A stretch of 64,000 nt of DNA from Brugia malayi (GCF_000002995.4 NW_025062478.1:7788001-7852000), one strand, 5' to 3'. Shown: positions 26,226 to 47,230, counted from the first letter of the stretch. Notes: a model not told the origin generated them from the letters alone. Translations and numbers: made by a program.

Positions 26226-28633
26226 TCAAATATTTTCTAGTACCATTTTCTTGTGAACTTCGGTATGCTCCACAACCTAAAAAACATATCCTCAACATTT
26301 ATTTGGCCCGAATGGTGAACCTAAGCTGAACTGAGAATCACGATATGGTGAAAATGGTAGGTAAATGTCAAGCAAAGGAGGTGAGTTTTTAAAAGCAATC
26401 AGGGTAAAAAATCAAAATTACAAGGAATTAATGTATAAATTAGAAAATTACATCGCAGAACTCATCGAACGATATTTTACCATCGCCATCTTTATCATGA
26501 AATAGTATTGTTTTGTCAACTATTTGTTGTAGTTGGTTATCTTTTAAATTGTTTCCCACCATCATTTTTAAAACCTAAAATTTAAATTAGTTTATTATTT
26601 AAGAAGATAACGATTGAAAATATAAGATAACACCATCCTTCCTGTTGACCAATTAAATTGATCACATCTTAAGATTATGAATAATGTCTCTCTTCACAGC
26701 GATAAACAAAAATCTCAGATATCTTTCCCTTTTTATGGCAATGCAAAATTATATGCTTATGTCAGTAATCTTCTAGAATATACCAATTACTACTTCATAT
26801 TTTAATTAGTAACTGGCACATTGCGGTTTGTATTTAAAAAAAAAATAAAGGACGGGAGAAAGTAAATAAAGTACTCATATAAGATAAAGAGGGGATTTGG
26901 AAGAATTAGTTACTGTTAAAAGAGGAAAGAAAGAAAGGAAGAGGCTCATATGGGAAACTCATTGAACATGGATGTGGCATTTTTTTTTTAATTTACAAGA
27001 TATTTGAAAAATCATATTGCTAAACTAAATTAAATGCTAATAACAGAACTTACCTGAAAAAGCTCTCCATTCGAGATATATCCATCCCGATCCATATCAT
27101 ATATACGAAATGCAACTGCAAATAAACATAACTTCGTATTAGGATGTTGGGAATAATTATAAAAAATTAAAAAAATTAAAAGAATGTTCCAATTATCTTT
27201 TGGATTTCTTATTACTGTCTTCTTCCCAGCCTATCATTCCAGCTATAGTATTTGATTTTGCTTCAGTAGTACTCATTTACTGCTACCTATAAAAACTCTT
27301 CTGAATACCAAGTTCGCTTTTGCATCCCATTGCATAGAGAACAAAATGTTTTTAATGTAAATACTAATTTTTATAGGAGTTTCACCTTCAATCATGGTCA
27401 AACTGTTAAGAATATCTATTCCTTTTAATCGATTCTTAAAATTTTGGCTTCTGTGACAGAGTAAGAAAGTTCGTTATTTTCTATTAATTCCTTTTCAGCC
27501 ATCAAGAAAACCTCATATTGGAAATTTGCATTGAATATGACAGTCAGTCTGAAAAACAATCATGCCGTATGATAAAAGTTATCATGATTATATACGATTA
27601 AGAATATATCAACAGAGAGATTTCAGCACTTGATATTTCATAAGAAATTGAAATTATATAGTATAACAAAACTTACACTTGAGCTTTACTGTTTTGTCTC
27701 CTTTGACACTAAATTGTGATATTCCCTGAATGAATTCTGAAAACAATGTACTGTTATATTCATATTTTAACAAAAAAAAAAAAAAAATTAGATAAAGGAT
27801 AACTAAATAATGGAACTTTACAAATTCAACAATTCCAAACGTAAACCTCTGAAATCGACTTCCCCATCACCATCTTCATCGAATATATCAATAACTCTTT
27901 GGACCAATGGATTTTGTTGAAGTTCTGGTAATGACATAAATTCGTCAACACTCAAACTTCCCGAACCATCCAAATCTAATTTTTTGAAGCGTCGTGCTAA
28001 GCGCCGCAACTCATATGCATCAACTGCAAGTGCAATTAAGGTTACGAAAAACTGCTTGCGTAATCAAAATTTGATTTAATTCTCAAAGAATGTTTTTTTT
28101 TTTTTTTTTTTTTTTTAATTCAATCCATACAACTCGTAGCAATGCAAAGGGAAAAGAGGGAGTTATTAATGGGTAGCTTAAAATATATGACATAGTAAAT
28201 TGGGCAGTTCAAAATTAAATGGTACAAAAATTAAATGGTACGGATAGTCGATTTTCAGTGAACTGGAAAAAATAATTTGGTATTACAGTTTTCAAAACCT
28301 TTACCAAGATCAGAAAATTCATGTACGACATTCAAAGGGTATGGATGATTAAGATATTGGAAACCATACTAGTGAAGCATGGCTATTAGGCAACAAATTA
28401 GGCCACTTTAATTCAGCTTCTATTTTTTTTTTTAACTAATGAATAGAGATGAACGGTCCGCAAACGGGAAGAAATAAACTATTAACTTTAGCATTGTATC
28501 AAATATGTACTTATTTAAAGTTTATATATATTTAGTAAATATTTAAAGTTTCAAGGATCACAAAAATTATTTAAGTTAATGACCGAAGAAAGGCTTACAA
28601 TTGCTGCACATTTCCATTGGTAAGGATGACTCA
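26226..28633 (-). CDS. cnb-1: Calcineurin B regulatory subunit (first Met exon not located)
   Basis: EF-hand regulatory subunit of the Ca2+/calmodulin-dependent phosphatase calcineurin. Exons run from right to left: [13 protein letters not shown] (28633-28593), then [20 protein letters not shown] with EF-hands 1-2 (28022-27837). Next are [15 protein letters not shown] (~27735-27675), [20 protein letters not shown] with EF-hand 3 (~27120-27055), EF-hand 4 [13 protein letters not shown] (~26578-26455) and the tail [13 protein letters not shown] ending at 26226. Joints checked include N/F (T+TT) and R/E (G+AA). All four calcium loops look intact. Family members begin Met-Gly and are myristoylated. 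Here the first visible exon starts at that Gly just after an acceptor, so the initiator exon lies to the right and I could not place it with confidence. Confidence 0.95.
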
Positions 28634-29825
28634 TTTCCCTGAAACACGATGCCATCAATTCTACTTACAGTGATAGGAAAAGTGAACAACCGGAAAAGTA
28701 CTCACAAAAACAACTATTTCTTAAGAAACTTCTTATCTTACGAATTGATTTAAAAGACTTCCGAAGCAATTCTTCTTTGCGTTATAAACTTTTTACAAAT
28801 GTATTTAATCTCACGACAGAAAGAACTTGGCGTAGTGTGAAATAATAAATGGTAAGCAAACAAGATGCTGGTAAGCTTGAAATAATCCAACAACACGGAG
28901 CAGTGGATGGATAGGCAACTTCATGCACCTTGAACTTTTCACAAATCTTACAGTAACTGTGAAGAAAGAATAAACACCAATTTGGCGACTTTCCTAAACG
29001 TGTCATTTTCATCTTTTTTTTAAAATCAAATTTAAAACTTGAGGAAACCAACCATTGTCGTTCGGAAAATGATGATATGAGTAATGAGTGGAGGTGAAAG
29101 CGTGATGATTGAAGGGGAATAATAATGCCTATCGTATGCTTCTTTTTTTTCTCGAGTCCTACATAAAGCACGTGATAAATATGAAATTAAAAAACAGCGA
29201 AAAAATAGCGCAATAATATACACGTAAATGAATTAGAAGAGTGAGAGAATGACGCCAATCATATAAATTAGAATTACGTCAAAGCATCACCTGTAATAAA
29301 ACAGTAAGGTCACAAATGCATGCCATTAGAGATCAAATGTATTGCTGCCGTCTCTCGAGAATAAGTAAAGAAGCATAGCAGTCAGATGGATTAGATAGTC
29401 TCAGTGAGGGCGGAATTTGACAGTGCCTGGTGACACATCCACTACCCCTCTTGCTAGCACGACATTTCGAGACTGAGGGAGACAGAAGGACAAGCCTCGA
29501 AACTTTTCCAAGGAAGGCCAAAATGATGGCAAGCCCAGCTCTCTGCTTTGGTGCTATCAACTGTGCAGGAAATTTTTTGTCAGTTCGATTCTAGGACAGT
29601 GACATTCAAGCCATATGAAAATAGTTCGATCTCTCTGACTTATCATAGAAAAAGTCACTGTCACTAGCTTCTCTCTCTCTCATAAATACTCCCACCTCTG
29701 ACAGGTAAGGTTGACACAAACCATAACTGTAGCATTAGACAATGGAGTAATAATACATCGTACGGGGAAGAAAACGAAAGGAGGGCTTCTACAAATTCAT
29801 ACAAATAAACAAAGCGAAGAAGCAA

Positions 29826-30165
<340 letters not shown>

Positions 30166-33100
30166 ATGAATATTTTAGATATCAGAAAATCAAAAAACTG
30201 GAGAGACTTTGCAGTAGTGGAGAAGTGAGGGGAAGAAATTTTTATAGCGGGACTGAGGAATTAGAGAGAATTAGATGAGGAGCTTGAACGTTATCGAGAA
30301 AAGAGAAGGTAGGAGAATGGAGGGATGGTTAGAGGATTGAAGGTAGTGCCAAGCTGATAAGTTCTGGACTAAAGTCGATAATAAACTGAAGACGAAAAGT
30401 GCACAGACGGCAACAATCCTGAATTATTCCTTTTACTCACCACATTTTTTCCTATCTAAAATTCATATTATTCCGGCAGTTAACCATTCCTATTTTTTGT
30501 TCTTGTAATTATGGCATAAAGTTCACTTGTATGAGTACTACCGGAACTCCAAATTAATTATTGGCACTTTCCGGATTCAATTTTCGAACATATTTGGTCT
30601 CACATGAGCTGTGCTGTTTATTTCCGGAAGATATTAGTAGGTGCATTGGTGAAGAAAGGAAATAGGAAGCATTATAAAGTGTTAAGCCGAATCCAAATTT
30701 TGTAGCTTTGATCGTCGATGAAATATTCAGTTGAAGCAATTTTAGTTAACAGCAAATGTGAAATAAAATTTATCTTTACGCTTATGATAAAAGCGAGCAT
30801 AAACAGTGCATAAGAGATAAAATGAAAGAGAAGTGAGGAAATAATTTTAAGAAAATAAAAATAAACAAGATCTGTTGATGCTCAAAAAATGGTTTTAGTG
30901 ATGTGAACTTCGATTTGTACGAATGGCTACATTCGTTACATGGCCGAGGAATCACCTCGATGAAGCGATAATGGTGACTGTGGTGACAATAAAAATTTGA
31001 ACTCTGTCTGCTAAAGATCACTTCAAATATTAGTAAGTTGGGTCAGCGAAAAACAAAAAAATACTGAAATCTTGTGGGAAATGATAAAGTTGTGATTAAA
31101 ACTGAATGTTTTTGTTGAAATTCAATCTCTGGCCAAGAAGTGTTGAGGTTTAAGGAAGCTTTGAATACTACTCTCCAATGTCATGGAATTTTTCAGTAAA
31201 GAAATTTTTGGAAATTTAATGAAGAAAAAGCTTCCTATTCGTTTGAAAAAAAGCAGAGTGGTTGTTTTCATATTGGTAAGGAGGGAAGAATGAAAAATCG
31301 GTCGGAAGCGTAACCAAACTAATGTATAATTGAATTGTAGCAGGCTTTTTTGGTTGAAATTGAAGCAATGGACAGCATCATTAATAAAATAGTGTGTTTA
31401 AATGAGTTTCTCAAATCCTGAACTCGTTTATCCATGACTCATCAGCCTTCACTTTTATCATTTCATCAGTTTCCTTGATCAATTTATTTGTTATCATTTT
31501 TAAGTTCGTTCGCGTTTTTTATGCACTTCCACACTCAGTTTTCTAAGATGAATTTTTAAATGATGGTGATTAATGAAAATATTTGAATCAATTCTTTAGC
31601 TCCAAGCTCATTTTTTATTGCTTGTGATTTTATTGAAAAGCGGCAAATGTAATTTAACATAGTGATTATAAATCTGGTTGGAGGCAATTTTTATGAATTC
31701 AAGCATTTTGTAAAATGCCAAATAAATTCAAATCAAATTTATAACATTAATAAAATTTAACATGGTTATGTACCAAAGTTAGTAGTTATGCGACAGCAAG
31801 TAAGATATGTTAACATGCGACAGTGTATATGTGAATCTCTATCTTCAGTTCTACAAGCAAGAAAAACTTAAACACACCATCTTCGTCAATCAGACAAATG
31901 CTAATTATTTCTAAAGGACAAGTTTTTTAATTATTCTTTGTTAATCCTCCGAAATGTCGCTATTTTTTTCAAGTTAGTTTTGTTATTTAAAATATGCGTC
32001 AAGCATTTGTCTTGGACAATACCTAACTCCGTGAACCCTTCACAATAATGATGTGAAATTTCACAAAATTCCGCTTTTTTTCATTTAAATAAATGTAAAA
32101 TTTTTTAATGAAATGGTCATAGTGCCACGAAAGATGATTTGTCACATATCCATTTGGTTTTTTTGACAGTGTTGAAAAATAGGTGAAGAAGTCGATTATC
32201 TATCAGGTGCTTCTTGATTAGGTGTAAATTTCCTACTTCAATATTCCATTTAATTTATTTCGTCTATTAATTGCGCAAATACTGTCCAGGAATTTTGCTC
32301 ATTTGAGCTTTGATATTTAAATTTGTTTTGGCACAGCATAAACTCAATGCTCAATGTATTGTGAAACTGAGATTGTCGTTGTTAGTCATTATAAATCTTT
32401 AGGCCTTTCTAAGCTATATACTAACTAAATGATTTCTTCTGGTGCATTTTTTGACACTTAATATTATCAGAAAATAAAGATTAGTTTATTTAAAATTTAC
32501 ATAAAATCATATCTTGCAGTTATTTTGAAATTTGGGTTAGCATATACGAAGGTCAATTGTCTGCATATAACATACTGCGGTGATATAAGGGGTAGTATGC
32601 ATGTTCAGGTAAAGTGTTGTTAGTAATAACAGGTGAAAATAGTATTCAAGGCGGTATAATACACTGTATATACAGGTGCAACAGACAATACTTCTTTTAA
32701 AAAAGCGATTGGCATTATTGTGGTTTTCAGTCTTACCATTATCACAGACAGCATCATATTATCTCCATCGCCGTCTTCTAAAACATTCCATGAGAATATA
32801 TTTGAATGTACTTCTCAAAATAACTACTCATTACAGAAACATATTTCTTTTGCAAACCAATCGCATTAACTTCCCTAATTAAAGCACAGTAAGAAAGCAA
32901 TTAAATTGATATGAGACAATAAATAATGGAAGTGAAGAATTACTGAGGTCAAAGATAGAATGTCTCAATTAAAGTATTTAACAATTGAAACACCTTTTTT
33001 GAAACAAAACCCATTTTAAATTAATTTCATTTAATTAAAATAAGGCATGAACTCAAGAATCTGAACATTTTCAATGCACCATGCACTTGAAAAACTTTAA

Positions 33101-33609
33101 AAACTCGAAAGACAACATCTACTGCATTCATCAATTCATTTATTTCTGAGATTAGCAAAGAAGTTCCACTGCACATCTGCAAAAAAATATTTTTGATCAA
33201 CAAAGAGAAATAAAACAACAAAAAAAGAATTGAATAAAGCATCAATGCAATCAATTTAATTTATGTAAATGAAAAATATAAATTTCTTGCTTATAATAAC
33301 CTGTTTTCTTCGTTTCCTTCAAACACCGATTCTGTTTTAGGACTTAGACAAATATGCTAAATACGCGTGAGCAAACAAAAGTTGGACATTGTCTTATTTT
33401 CTCGCACTATCTCTCTGTTTTCAAATTTTAACGTTTTTTCTTCTCTCGATTTCGGGAGTGCACATATTGGCAAGACTTGTTGTTTAGTTTTTATTCGTTA
33501 AAACGGCACGTTTATACCACATATTAAGCTATCGCAGAATTTGCCTTGGTAGACTTGTTTTAAATTTGCCTTAAAGCACAGCTATCAAAAATCGAACACC
33601 ACAGAGCTT

Positions 33610-33649
<40 letters not shown>

Positions 33650-34225
33650 GAGGCTTATCTATAAGTTGTGCAGGTTTTGAGATAGCAGAGATATTTTCAA
33701 TTTTATGAAATATTTAAATCTAAAACAATTAAATTACAAAAAAAGAAATTCGCTTGACTTTTAAGGGAATGTTAGCTAACCACTTCAAAAACTTTGCTTC
33801 GTTATTCGTTGTCGTTAATTTTATGGCTCACCTTATTTCAATTGAATAAATAAATTGACAGTAATTTTAAACACTCATAATTATTGTTATTATTACGAGT
33901 TGAAGTTGGCAATGGAAAGCAATCTTTAGAATAAGAACGTAATGACAAATAATAATTAGACAGTTGATGAATTTAAGAACAGAGTTACATTTAATAATTT
34001 AATTTCATATAATTTCATTAATTTTTTCATTTCTATAATAGCAGATCACAGAATCATTTGGAGAATAAGGCTGACTGAGAATAATACTTAATGATACCCT
34101 GAATTGAAAAGATTAATTAATTGAGATGCATTTTAAACAGAATCATTACAAGTGGAATGTAAAACTTTCCACCTTACCAATATTCATAAATAATTGGACT
34201 TAAAAGTATGCAGTTTTGAGTTAGT

Positions 34226-37091
34226 TCATTTGTATGAAGAGCGCCCAGCATAACATTCTATTGAAGTTTTTCGATAGTCTAGGATTGTGTTTAAAATTTC
34301 GTGATCTTCGAGTTGCAAAACAGCAAGAATAGGATCATCACGACACTGTTTCAGTGAAAATTCATACAGGTACCCAACAGTTTTCAGACAAACTCGGCGT
34401 ACATCCATAAGTTCTGCGAATATTCCCGAAATCAACATGTCATCGATGTGAACATAGGTTAGAGGCTTTTCGAGAGCCATCAGGAGACGGTTCGCGGTTG
34501 AATGAGAAAATAACCATGCACCACCAGCCAAATAAGTCGGATAGGTTACTGATGGGTAAATCAATGAGTTCAAAGCCCTGAATTCGCAAATATTTAACAA
34601 TTATGCAGGGAAAAAAGTCCAGCTTCTTTCAAATAAATGCTTATAACCGGATCATTGCAACAGCACATTGCTAAGTCCGATTCAGGCTCCCTTCACATTA
34701 AGCAAATTTTCTGATTCAATATTATTTGAGAATCACTTTTAAATAGCAAAACAATAAATTAGACAATTCAGCTAAACCGTCAAAAATACACCATTTACTA
34801 CTATCTTCGCGGTGTGCTTTTGCACCCTTCCAACATTTTCCATATACGGCTATCAAATTGGCATCCAATTTCGAAGTGTATGAAGCGATTTCATCCGGAA
34901 ACGCTACTATGTCTGGATCGCCCTAAATACATCTTTTTCATTTCAGCGACGAGTTTGATGTCACAGACAGCCGAATTATGTCACAACAACTGAATCAAAT
35001 GAACCCAAATTTAACCGATCGTGAAATCTAAAGTGAAATGGAAATATATATTTGTCTGCAATACTGGCCAGACTTTAATTGAAAACCTGTTTACCACAGA
35101 GTTATTAACATAATAACGAATAGGTTTGTTTTAATTCACTGAGAGCCGAGCAACATGTTATCGCATTTGAAATTGCTAAAACTGGCCAGAACTTTGGCGG
35201 CTTCATCAAACAATTTAAAACGTAAGAAGAAGCTCCATAAACTTTACCTGCATAAAAAATCGAGGCGCTTGACAATTTCGAACAATCCAACTTAAAATGT
35301 TTAATGATTTCAGCGTCATGTTATTGTAAGTGTCGATCATATCAAAAACGATCAGATCGTCGTATTTTTTAGCTTCCAGCTCTACTAATTCATTTATTCC
35401 ACCTAATTTCTCAACACCCAATACAAATATCTGAAAAGTATGTGCTTACAGCAATTCAATACTACAGAACAGCAGTGTGTGCCAAATATTGAAAGCTGCA
35501 TAAATCATACTAACTAACTAAGGAATGTTTCAGAGATCCAGCCCATGTTGAGCGAATAATACTCCTCCATCTTATATTTCCTGGATGAGTACGAATAATA
35601 TAAAAAACAGATACATTGGGACACTGCTGGAAACTAGGACTCAATAGTATCCTAGCATCCGTAAAATTGTATGGCGCAAATATTGCTTCGGTTACTTCAT
35701 GCGCTAAAATTACAATAAATAACTAGTTGTAAATCTTGAATATTTTTCATATGAACTTTTTTTTGAGTCAAAAAAATTCATAATGATAGCCGCTAAATCA
35801 AAATCGCGTAATTTGAACTTTAAATTTTAAAAAGTACTTTCATGACTTTATGAATTTAAAATTCCTGACAAACATATTCCACTAAAGTCTTGTGTTTTGG
35901 AGAAAAAGACGATTTCAATGTGATTGTTTGAGTATATTATTTTTTGAAATATGAAATCAATAACCTTTCTTAGCATTAAACAAAAAGTTCGTATATGTGT
36001 GCACTAATAAGACCGATGCACATAAAATTATGACCACACAAAAAATATTTATGAGCCAGGTGCGACTCCAAATTGTTCGTTTCAACAATCTATAAGTGAT
36101 GATCAATTAAATCAAGTAAAAATTAATTACTTGGAAAAACTTTGCTTAAAATCACAAAATGAGTAATTTGAAAGAGAATATACTAGCGCACATAAAAGTA
36201 ATAGAAGAATAATATCTGACTAACATGATAACTGCTACATAACATTTCTGTCGCCTAAGTTTCCGAACCACAAAAAAAAAATTGTTATATCATATATATC
36301 AAGCATATTGAAATGTAGAATAGTTATGCACTAGAAAAATAATTTTTCCAATATATATGAAATTTGATTTATAGGAATAGAGTTAATATTACAGAAATGC
36401 TTTTTATTTTGGAATATTGCAAATCTCAAATCATAAGATAAAATCAGTGAGAAAGTAAAGGATCAAATTGTGATAATGTTATCTAGAAGAATCTGCTCTA
36501 CGGGTGTGGTGCTATGATGTATGACAGATATGATGTGATTTTGAAGATAGATAAAACAGAATTTCGGTATTTAGTCATTAATTCAGGAATAAAATGAAAA
36601 GTAATGGGAAATGAATTATTTAGAATTAGCCTTATTTCATAATTTAATTTACTTCACTCTACTTCTTATATTAATACATTCTACTTCTAGAAAAAAATAG
36701 ATCTATCTGGTATAGAGCAAAATAATGTAGCGAAGTTAGTGAACTTCTACAAACTTAACCATTAAGAATATATCACTTTTTTTTTCCTTTTTAATTTACA
36801 AAGTTGTACTTTAGAGTTCTTTAATATATCAACATCAGGAATTATTTTCAAAACATTGATGTTTTACTATATAAGAGGTGCACGGCCAACAAGTTATAAT
36901 AACAATATGAGAATAATGATGTGAGCAAATTTATTTATAAAGAATGAAATAAGTTGAAATGGACTTTCAAAATTTTTTTGTTAAATTGAATTTTCTATTT
37001 TAAAATTGGTAAGCAAATGAATGAAGTTTGTAAAATAATTTATAGAGAATAAATCATGCAAAACTCACCGAAACTTGCTGTAATGCTTCAT
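34226..37091 (-). CDS. GT31-family glycosyltransferase (beta-1,3-galactosyltransferase-like)
   Basis: Type II Golgi enzyme that transfers a sugar in beta-1,3 linkage; donor and acceptor are unknown. Six exons all join in frame: 37091-37069, 36089-35965, 35703-35519, 35430-35248, 34922-34792 and 34577-34226. They total 999 bp, giving 332 residues. There is a short basic cytosolic end (MKHYSKFRLLKRTIW), then one TM helix (LINIFCVVIILCASVLLVHT). Family motifs follow in order: RWRSIIRSTWA, IFVLG, EAKKYDDLIVFDMIDTYNNM-TLKSL, the metal site DPD, YLAGGAWLFS and YVHIDDMLISG. The usual DDD is DPD here, which still satisfies D-x-D. An upstream acceptor at about 37138 suggests a 5' UTR splice or trans-splice. 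The next exon downstream of the TM begins AHEVTEAIFAPYNFT, with N-glycosylation sequons. Confidence 0.93.
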
Positions 37092-39532
37092 AATAAATGA
37101 CACCAACTCAACCATACAGCATCTCCTTCCGTGAATCTACAAAAGAAATGAAAGTGTTTATATCGCTGTGAAATAAACATCCACGAGAATTTTTTTTCTC
37201 TCTCTCTCTCACTGAAAGTTCAAAGCAGATCTAGATATAGATATCGAAAAAAAAAAAAAAAAATCATTTGAGGAAATTATGAAAAAGTCTTGTTTTAAAA
37301 ATGAGACTTATTTGTTTTAAAGCACTGCTTCAGACAGGTTATATATCATTTTTATTATCTTCATCATTGATATATAACAAAATCCTGGTCATCGCAATAA
37401 TTTCTAAAAATTATTGCAGAACTGAAGTACGGAGAAGAGCTCATTTTGCTTATACAGTCCTACTCGAAGTATGATTACTAGTAGTTAATCGATACATCGA
37501 GTTTGAGAGGTATCACAAGGTTTTTGCCTTTTTTGATAAAGGAGTTTAAGTAGAGCGGGAGGTGTTTTTGTCGTTATCATAAAATGTTAGATTTGCAGGT
37601 GATGGGCATTTAGTGCCTTGTTATAAAGCAATTCCTAGATTTATAACCTTATCGGTCATTTGTTGCATCTAGTGGCTTACATTATAAAAGATAGAGTGAA
37701 TCCTTCTCTGTGAAGGAAAGAGCGAATTCCACCTTGCTACCTTTATCAAAGCAGCCAGGTGAATAGAAGGAGAAAGGTAAGCAGGTGTAGCAAAGTTTCA
37801 GTTAGTAGTAGAACTTCGTAATCTGATTACATATATCTGCAACAGAATGAATAAATGGAAAGATTATTGATTTGCTCTGAAAAATTAAAAATCCAGGCCT
37901 CATGCTAATAGCCAGAAGTAGTTGTGGTCCTGTCTCTGTAAGCCAGCAAAAGAGATAATTTCAAATTCATAAACTCTTCAAAAAATATGCATATTCTTTA
38001 CGACATGAAAATTGACTTTTGGCCCGATCGCTCTGTGGTTACGCTTTGTCGTCACTGATATAAAAGGCATAAATAAACAAATTGCGTCTAACACATCTTT
38101 CAAATACAAGTTTAGCATATCACAAACAAAATTCTGGAAGTGTGCCAGAATTTTGTTTGTGATAAGATAAATTTGCAACAAAAGAATTTTGCTTGCTATT
38201 CTTCCCATTAACTTTATTGTTGCTTACCATAGTAAAGTACAGCAAGATTTTCAGACAGTCCTGCTTAATTAATTTCTTTTAATTATGCGAACGATTTCTC
38301 AACTATCCACTTAAATTCATCCATATTCAAAACGAAAATATTTAATGTCTTCGTAATTTTATAAGAAATATAGGTCTCACTAGCTAGTGGATGGAGTATT
38401 CTAAAATCTTTAAATTTCTGATCTACATTTCAAACACACGAAGTTCTAGTTTATTTGGAAAATCAGGTTTTGAGAATTCACCCATTTATACTCCCACAAT
38501 TCTTAAAAATGCTTGATCGTCGATCGCTATTATGACTATTGGGAAGACAGTTGCCAGAGACAAAAATGAAAAATTAACATACAATGGGGGGTAGGCACAT
38601 AAGCTCTCTTCTATTAACAAATGCAGGAATTTCTAATAACATGTGCCGTGAAATTATCATTAAGAGTGAATGAAAGTATGGAATGGAAGTGACTTCGTCA
38701 TGATCTTTTGTTGAATTTTCCCAACGGTAATGGTTGAAATTTGTTTTTCAGGAAGAATCCAAAAGATAACAATACGCATAAAAAATAAACTCGGATCGTT
38801 GGGACAACTGGTATTTTCATATAACCAGTGAAGTCGCGGAAAACTGCTCAATTAAGCAAAACACCACCCCGACAAGTACTTTAACCACCCTACAAATAAC
38901 GATCATAAATTAGAATTGTTCATAGGGTTGCAGAAATAACACTTAAATTTTGCATAAATTATATGTGCTGTCTCGCTCGTAGTCTTCTCTTACATTGAAA
39001 ACAAACATACCGCCATTCATTTCAGCTTCTCGATCACTGATCATTGAAGCGAATTGCTGTTACTGTTCTGTGTTATAAGTGATTATAGCATTTCACCAAA
39101 GTAATAACTTGCTATTTTATCTCAACGATGTCATTACTTGGATAATGACTGTTCGTTAAAAAAAAATGGATAGATCGAGCAAGCGTAACCAATTACTAGT
39201 GAATTAGCAAAGTAGAATTTAATTCACAAGAACCATGGAGTTCTAATAAACGCCGGCTTCATATCGTGGCATATCGCTGTTTACAGCACGAATAAATGAT
39301 ATTAGTTTATTCTTGCACTTCATATACCTCTTACTAAACTACTTATAAACAAAAAAAGAAAAAGAGAGGACAAAGTGGTCAATAAAAAGTACAAATCATA
39401 GCTAATAGCTCAAAAACAAATTAGTGACTTAATAAAAAAGCGAGGAATGAAATTCAAAATTTATATAATCATCAACTATTTTTCTACAAAATCACTGTGA
39501 AAGAAAACCACTGTAAATCTAAGTAGCATCAA
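37092..39532. other. Intergenic region with a perfect hairpin
   Basis: Lies between the GT31 start and the mog-5 stop codon. It contains short TC and A tracts near 37200-37260 and the hairpin at 38118-38164. No gene was recognised. Confidence 0.5.
38118..38164. repeat. Perfect 20-bp inverted repeat with a 7-nt loop
   Basis: The left arm tatcacaaacaaaattctgg (38118-38137) and right arm (38145-38164) are exact reverse complements around the loop aagtgtg. Transcribed on either strand it would fold into a 20-bp stem. A small RNA precursor, a cruciform or the relic of a tiny inverted-repeat element are all possible. Confidence 0.85.
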
Positions 39533-46199
<6,667 letters not shown>

Positions 46200-46203
46200 T
46201 TCT
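46200..46203 (-). other. Probable spliced-leader acceptor of mog-5
   Basis: On the minus strand the sequence reads ggttttcag/AAATGGAGG, with the start codon 2 bases after the AG. No coding exon was found upstream, so an SL acceptor is the simplest reading. A 5' UTR intron is the alternative. Confidence 0.6.
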
Positions 46204-47229
46204 GAAAACCAAAAATCTTTATTTCTTTTTCTAACATTTCACGATTTTAACTGCTATGCCACGCCAATGCTAGTGTCCCGCAACACTTGAACTCGTTCCA
46301 CTGCTCAGAAGACAAATAATCAAAATCTTGATGGTTTGCGGCAGGTCACAACTCTTATGCCACAATAATGATAGTACTCCACAATGACATCACCGTTCTG
46401 AAAATCTTCGTCCCTTATGAGCCGCATTTTTTCGCCGTATAAAACACGGGGAAGCGCAACGAACGTGTTGGTTAAAGTACGTAACAGAACGGCTTGTATT
46501 GAATGTCTTGGTGACTGTCCACTACCTAGCTTAACTTGTAAGTTGGTGCATCGCACCTTAGCGGTCAACCAACATTGCAACTTTCCTCGCCTCTTGTAAC
46601 CACAAAAACTGCCAGAGAGTCCTTGTCTGAATCATTCTGTATCATTTGTATTTCATATGTGCAAAGTGTGGCGGTGTGCAGAAATGAACATGGGAAGTGA
46701 AATGACCAGGTTAAGAGGTCAAATTAAAGCAAATTTAGCGAGACGATCAGCTGCTAAAATTATTAATTTCCCGTCACTATGTGTTTAGCGTTCGTCATGC
46801 GTTCGTCATGTATGTCCTTAGTGTGACCAGCGATCGGTTTTATCTGTAAGAGTGAGTCAACGTGTTGCTTTATTAGTTCAGCTATTTAGTATGGAGTTAA
46901 ACAAATTTCCATTACTTTGTTTTTACTTTATGTATTAAGCAAATATTACTCGCAGATGTACATAGCCAGACAAATATACGCGCATATATAATCGTAATAC
47001 AGTCCAAAAAAACGTGACTTAAAGATTATACTTAGAAGTATTCGTTTTCAACATGTAATCGGTGAAGTGTCTTATCTCTTTGATTTCAGTCCTGTTCAAA
47101 TTCCATTTTCAAGGGAAAGAAATGCGTTGTACACAGAAGCAAAAATTTCAGAAATTTCATGATACGGTCACTGCATGGTTACATTTTTTGTGCTGAGTTT
47201 TCTCTGTGACAGAGTTATGAATAAATTCA
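46204..47229. promoter_or_regulatory. Divergent promoter region between mog-5 and IST1
   Basis: About 1 kb separates the two start regions, which point away from each other. It is less AT-rich than the surroundings around 46270-46620. It holds overlapping open frames on both strands (46320-46580 minus, 46417-46599 plus) that resemble no known protein. Promoter function is inferred from position only. Confidence 0.45.
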
Positions 47230-47230
47230 G

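Noticed and set aside
29560..29620. gttcgattct resembling a tRNA B box
   Set aside because: No matching A box, acceptor stem or anticodon arm at the right spacing.
33027..33254. Minus-strand open frame starting just after tttgcag
   Set aside because: 49 codons with low-complexity hydrophobic content and no neighbour exons. It could be an exon, but it is not supportable alone.
35105..35245. Possible extra GT31 exon encoding CDNMLLGSQ-like text
   Set aside because: The joint FMQ/GDPD from 35248 to 34922 is in frame and gives a complete family-like protein. Including this stretch breaks the frame or the motif order.
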